From Streptococcus suis (GTDB lineage Bacteria > Bacillota > Bacilli > Lactobacillales > Streptococcaceae): a stretch of DNA of 32,293 nucleotides. Under the pieces are notes generated by a model. The model was not told the origin of the DNA. It ran no database searches and saw only the letters and a program-made list of their open reading frames with translations. Position numbers and translations under genes: made by a program. This document shows, piece after piece, positions 30,536 through 32,293 of the stretch; positions within the stretch are counted from its first letter, which is position 1, and each line of letters begins with the position of its first letter. Location: assembly GCF_024509555.1 (NCBI RefSeq), contig NZ_JAMWEL010000024.1, positions 1-32,293 on the forward strand, written 5' to 3'.

Positions 30536-30646
30536 TTTATACTCAATGAAAAATCAAATACAGACTAGGCGATGCAGATACAGATATAACTTAAATTCAT
30601 CAAACCAAGTCAACAATCTCTGTTGTTGATTTTCGAAGAGTATAAA
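30536..30646. repeat. BOX-like streptococcal intergenic element
   Basis: The 111-base element is bounded by perfect inverted ends TTTATACTC (30536-30544) and GAGTATAAA (30638-30646). Its outer parts (TTTTTCATTGAGTAT and ATACTCTTCGAAAATC on the minus strand) read as the terminal modules of pneumococcal BOX elements, with CAAACCAAGTCAACAAT resembling a diverged boxA (CAAACCACGTCAGC). The centre is unlike boxB. It lies between two terminators, in the gap 30426-30679, which holds no gene. Confidence 0.7.
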
Positions 30647-30650
30647 CACA

Positions 30651-30677
30651 AAAAAGAGGCCTAAACCTCTCTTTAAC
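30651..30677 (-). terminator. Terminator of the MscS-DUF4352 operon
   Basis: On the minus strand AGAGG and CCTCT form a short stem followed by six T, just after the stop codon at 30680. Confidence 0.55.
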
Positions 30678-30679
30678 AT

Positions 30680-31264
30680 CTATATTCCTTCACCAATCAA
30701 TTCTGTCCATAGTGCATCTTCATATACGAAGGCCAGATTATCAACCCGATCAACACCGTAAACCAATTTCACTTTGATGGTTTCACCTGGGTTGACCTTT
30801 TCTGGCAGATTGACATCATAGGTTCGCATATCTAGTGTAAAGGGAATCTGACTAACAGGATCAACCAAACTAAAATAGTATTCATCAAAATAAATAACTT
30901 CTTCAGTTGGATTTTTCACATCCATGTCTACAACATAGGCTGAACTAAAATAATCATCAACCAGAGCTAGACCGTCATCCTTACCCATCGAAGTCACAGT
31001 AATCTGTAAACCATCTGAAAAATCAACACTATCTCCCACCTGATATTCAATGTAGGTCTTCGTATCATCGAAATAACCCTCTGAACCCCAAGAATCACTT
31101 GTACTTGACAAGCTTAAACCAGTCATTAAAATCAAACAGGCCACTCCTAGGATGAAAGACAGGACTGCTCCAACTAAGGTCGTCCAAAATAATGGTTGTT
31201 TGAAGATGGGCTTTTTCTTATAATACATTTGGCCATTTTCAACGACAAAATCTTTCACTTCCAT
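30680..31264 (-). CDS. DUF4352-like membrane-anchored protein
   Basis: The 194-residue protein has a short cytoplasmic N-terminus (MEVKDFVVENGQMYYKKKPI), one membrane helix (LFWTTLVGAVLSFILGVACLILMTGL) and an external beta-sandwich. Its pattern resembles DUF4352 domains (VGDSVDFSDGLQITVTSM...VDMDVKNPTEEVIYFDEYYFSLVD...KVNPGETIKVKLVYGV). Function unknown. It follows the MscS-type channel by ten bases with a good AAGGAGACAGC site, so the two are co-expressed. The family assignment is by pattern only. Confidence 0.7.
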   Translation of the reverse strand: MEVKDFVVENGQMYYKKKPIFKQPLFWTTLVGAVLSFILGVACLILMTGLSLSSTSDSWGSEGYFDDTKTYIEYQVGDSVDFSDGLQITVTSMGKDDGLALVDDYFSSAYVVDMDVKNPTEEVIYFDEYYFSLVDPVSQIPFTLDMRTYDVNLPEKVNPGETIKVKLVYGVDRVDNLAFVYEDALWTELIGEGI

Positions 31265-31274
31265 TGCTGTCTCC

Positions 31275-32117
31275 TTATTTTGTTAGGCTAGTAGAAGGTA
31301 AATCAATACCCGCCTGGCGAAGAGCTTCCTGATAAAAACCAAGAAATTGATGGTAGATATTGCTTTGTTGACCATGGGCTACAAATAGATTGACACGGAA
31401 AACAAATTGACCATTGGTCGTATTTTGCGGTCCAAGAACTGTCACTCCTGTAATCTGATCAAAGTTGCCAACTTCTCTACGGTTGACCTCCTCGATTACT
31501 CGACTAACCTGCTCCAAATCGGTGTTAAACTTAAGCGGAATATCTACCTGAGCTCGCATATCTCCACGAGATTGATTGGACACGACAAGGATATTACGAT
31601 TGGGAATAAAATGCAATGTTCCATCTGCATCACGTACTTGTGTCGTCCGAATGCCCATGCTCACAATGGTGCCTGAAATAGTAATGGGACCGTTGGTTAA
31701 CTTGACCACATCCCCCACGTCAAATTGACGTTCAATTAAGATAAAGAAGCCATTGACCAAATCAGAAAGAAAACCTTGTGCTCCCAGACCAACAGCTACA
31801 CCCGCAATCCCAGCTCCCGCAAGAAGACTGGATACCGGTAAACCTAAAATGCTCAAGATACAATAAATGAGAATAAAGTAGAGCAAATAATTTAGGATAC
31901 TCTCCACCAGACGGCTGATGGTTTTCTGGCGACCAATGTCTTGTGTAGATACCTTTAGAGAGGGAACCAAAACCTTTTTCACAGAAGCTTTGGCTATCTT
32001 CTTGATAATATAAAATGCAACAAAGAGTAAAACAAGCGATAAAACCTTATTTAAACCTGCTGTCACGATGGCCTCAATATTAAATTGAGACAAATACTTG
32101 GTAATAAAATCATTCAT
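31275..32117 (-). CDS. MscS-family small-conductance mechanosensitive channel
   Basis: This 280-residue channel protein has an N-terminal helix and three membrane segments. The last contains the pore motif VGLGAQGFLSDLVNGFFILIE, which corresponds to the MscS TM3 and the following beta domain (VVKLTNGPITISGTIVSMGIRTTQVRD). It opens under hypo-osmotic stretch to release solutes. The frame extends to 32192 but that part lies in the adjoining IS end. I start at MNDFITKYLSQF (32117). No Shine-Dalgarno precedes this ATG, and a perfect extended -10 ends six bases before it, so the mRNA is probably leaderless. Confidence 0.88.
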   Translation of the reverse strand: MNDFITKYLSQFNIEAIVTAGLNKVLSLVLLFVAFYIIKKIAKASVKKVLVPSLKVSTQDIGRQKTISRLVESILNYLLYFILIYCILSILGLPVSSLLAGAGIAGVAVGLGAQGFLSDLVNGFFILIERQFDVGDVVKLTNGPITISGTIVSMGIRTTQVRDADGTLHFIPNRNILVVSNQSRGDMRAQVDIPLKFNTDLEQVSRVIEEVNRREVGNFDQITGVTVLGPQNTTNGQFVFRVNLFVAHGQQSNIYHQFLGFYQEALRQAGIDLPSTSLTK

Positions 32118-32123
32118 GAGATA

Positions 32124-32132
32124 ATTATAACA
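32124..32132 (-). promoter_or_regulatory. Extended -10 of the MscS gene, leaderless start
   Basis: The minus strand reads TGTTATAAT (TATAAT at 32124-32129), then TATCTC, then the ATG. The expected start of transcription is the A of the ATG. No good -35 is visible; its place would be about 20 bases from the IS end. Confidence 0.6.
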
Positions 32133-32166
32133 GAAAAAACTATAAAAAACTAAAAGACAGCCAAAC

Positions 32167-32293
32167 TGTACTGACCCCAAAAAGTTAGACAAAAAATATT
32201 ATTGAAAGGATTTAGTTCTATACTGAACAGGACTAAGTCCTTTTAGTTTTGTTTTAATGCGTTTATTGTTGTAGTAAAAAATATACTCGGTGA
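32167..32293 (-). mobile_element. End of an IS3-family insertion sequence, continuing beyond the window
   Basis: The terminal repeat begins TGTACTGACCCC at 32167 and runs to about 32191, in the TG...CA form of IS3-family ends. Inside it the transposase gene ends in the expected orientation. Only the end on the MscS side is in the window. The insertion is 50 bases upstream of the MscS start codon. Confidence 0.85.
32199..32293 (-). CDS. IS3-family transposase OrfB, C-terminal fragment (runs off the window)
   Basis: Only the last 31 codons are in view, reading TEYIFYYNNKRIKTKLKGLS then PVQYRTKSFQ. The pattern YYNNKRIKxKLKGLSPVQYR is the standard C-terminus of the integrase-core (rve, DDE) transposase OrfB of the IS150 group of IS3. 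The reading frame has no stop up to the window edge. The rest of the gene, including the DDE residues, lies outside. Confidence 0.88.
   Translation of the reverse strand, partial: TEYIFYYNNKRIKTKLKGLSPVQYRTKSFQ

Noticed and set aside
32118..32192. 25-residue N-terminal extension of the MscS protein
   Set aside because: It would start inside the IS terminal repeat and its codons include the -10 element.

Overview
The window reads as a low-GC Firmicute chromosome, most likely a Streptococcus and by overall gene content probably S. suis or a close relative. The grounds are the rpmF-rpmG pair, the NADP glutamate dehydrogenase, the class 1A PyrD, an Rgg regulator, a SEC10/PgrA-type LPXTG protein, a BOX-like intergenic repeat, and promoters of the streptococcal extended -10 type. 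The species name is inference. No rRNA, tRNA or CRISPR array was seen.

Layout. 1-620 holds the ribosomal protein genes rpmF and rpmG. 602-4433 is a compact integrated element of about 3.8 kb. It is bounded by a 17-bp near-identical core repeat, one copy of which forms the 3' end of rpmG. It carries matched 19-bp arm repeats, a membrane protein gene, an AbrB-Doc toxin-antitoxin pair, an excisionase-like gene and a tyrosine integrase. The presumed original rpmG terminator lies just beyond the right junction. 4.6-8.6 kb holds an aquaporin, a CoA-pyrophosphatase-type Nudix enzyme, a HerA/DUF853 ATPase and a formate/nitrite transporter. 8.8-11 kb is a padR-DUF1700-DUF4097 operon. 11-13.2 kb is a NatAB-like ABC exporter. 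13.2-16.4 kb is a divergent YhgE/Pip membrane protein and TetR regulator with two matching operators. 16.4-19 kb is a three-gene ABC-2 exporter with a strong cre-like site. 19-23.2 kb holds a Cof-type HAD phosphatase, then a lipoprotein and C39-like peptidase operon divergent from an Rgg regulator. 23.3-26 kb holds CapA and PyrDA. 26-28.9 kb is the LPXTG surface protein. 29-30.4 kb is gdhA with a CodY-box-like palindrome. 30.5-32.1 kb is a BOX-like repeat, a DUF4352-like protein and an MscS channel with an apparently leaderless start. The window ends inside an IS3-family element.

How it fits together. Most of the segment is core streptococcal chromosome: translation, pyrimidine, nitrogen and envelope functions, with several one-operon regulators (PadR, TetR, Rgg). 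The two clearly mobile pieces are the rpmG element and the terminal IS. The most distinctive items are the minimal rpmG-integrated element kept by a toxin-antitoxin pair, and the Rgg / lipoprotein / C39-peptidase locus. That locus has overlapping divergent promoters and two very short ORFs with good ribosome binding sites that could encode peptides.
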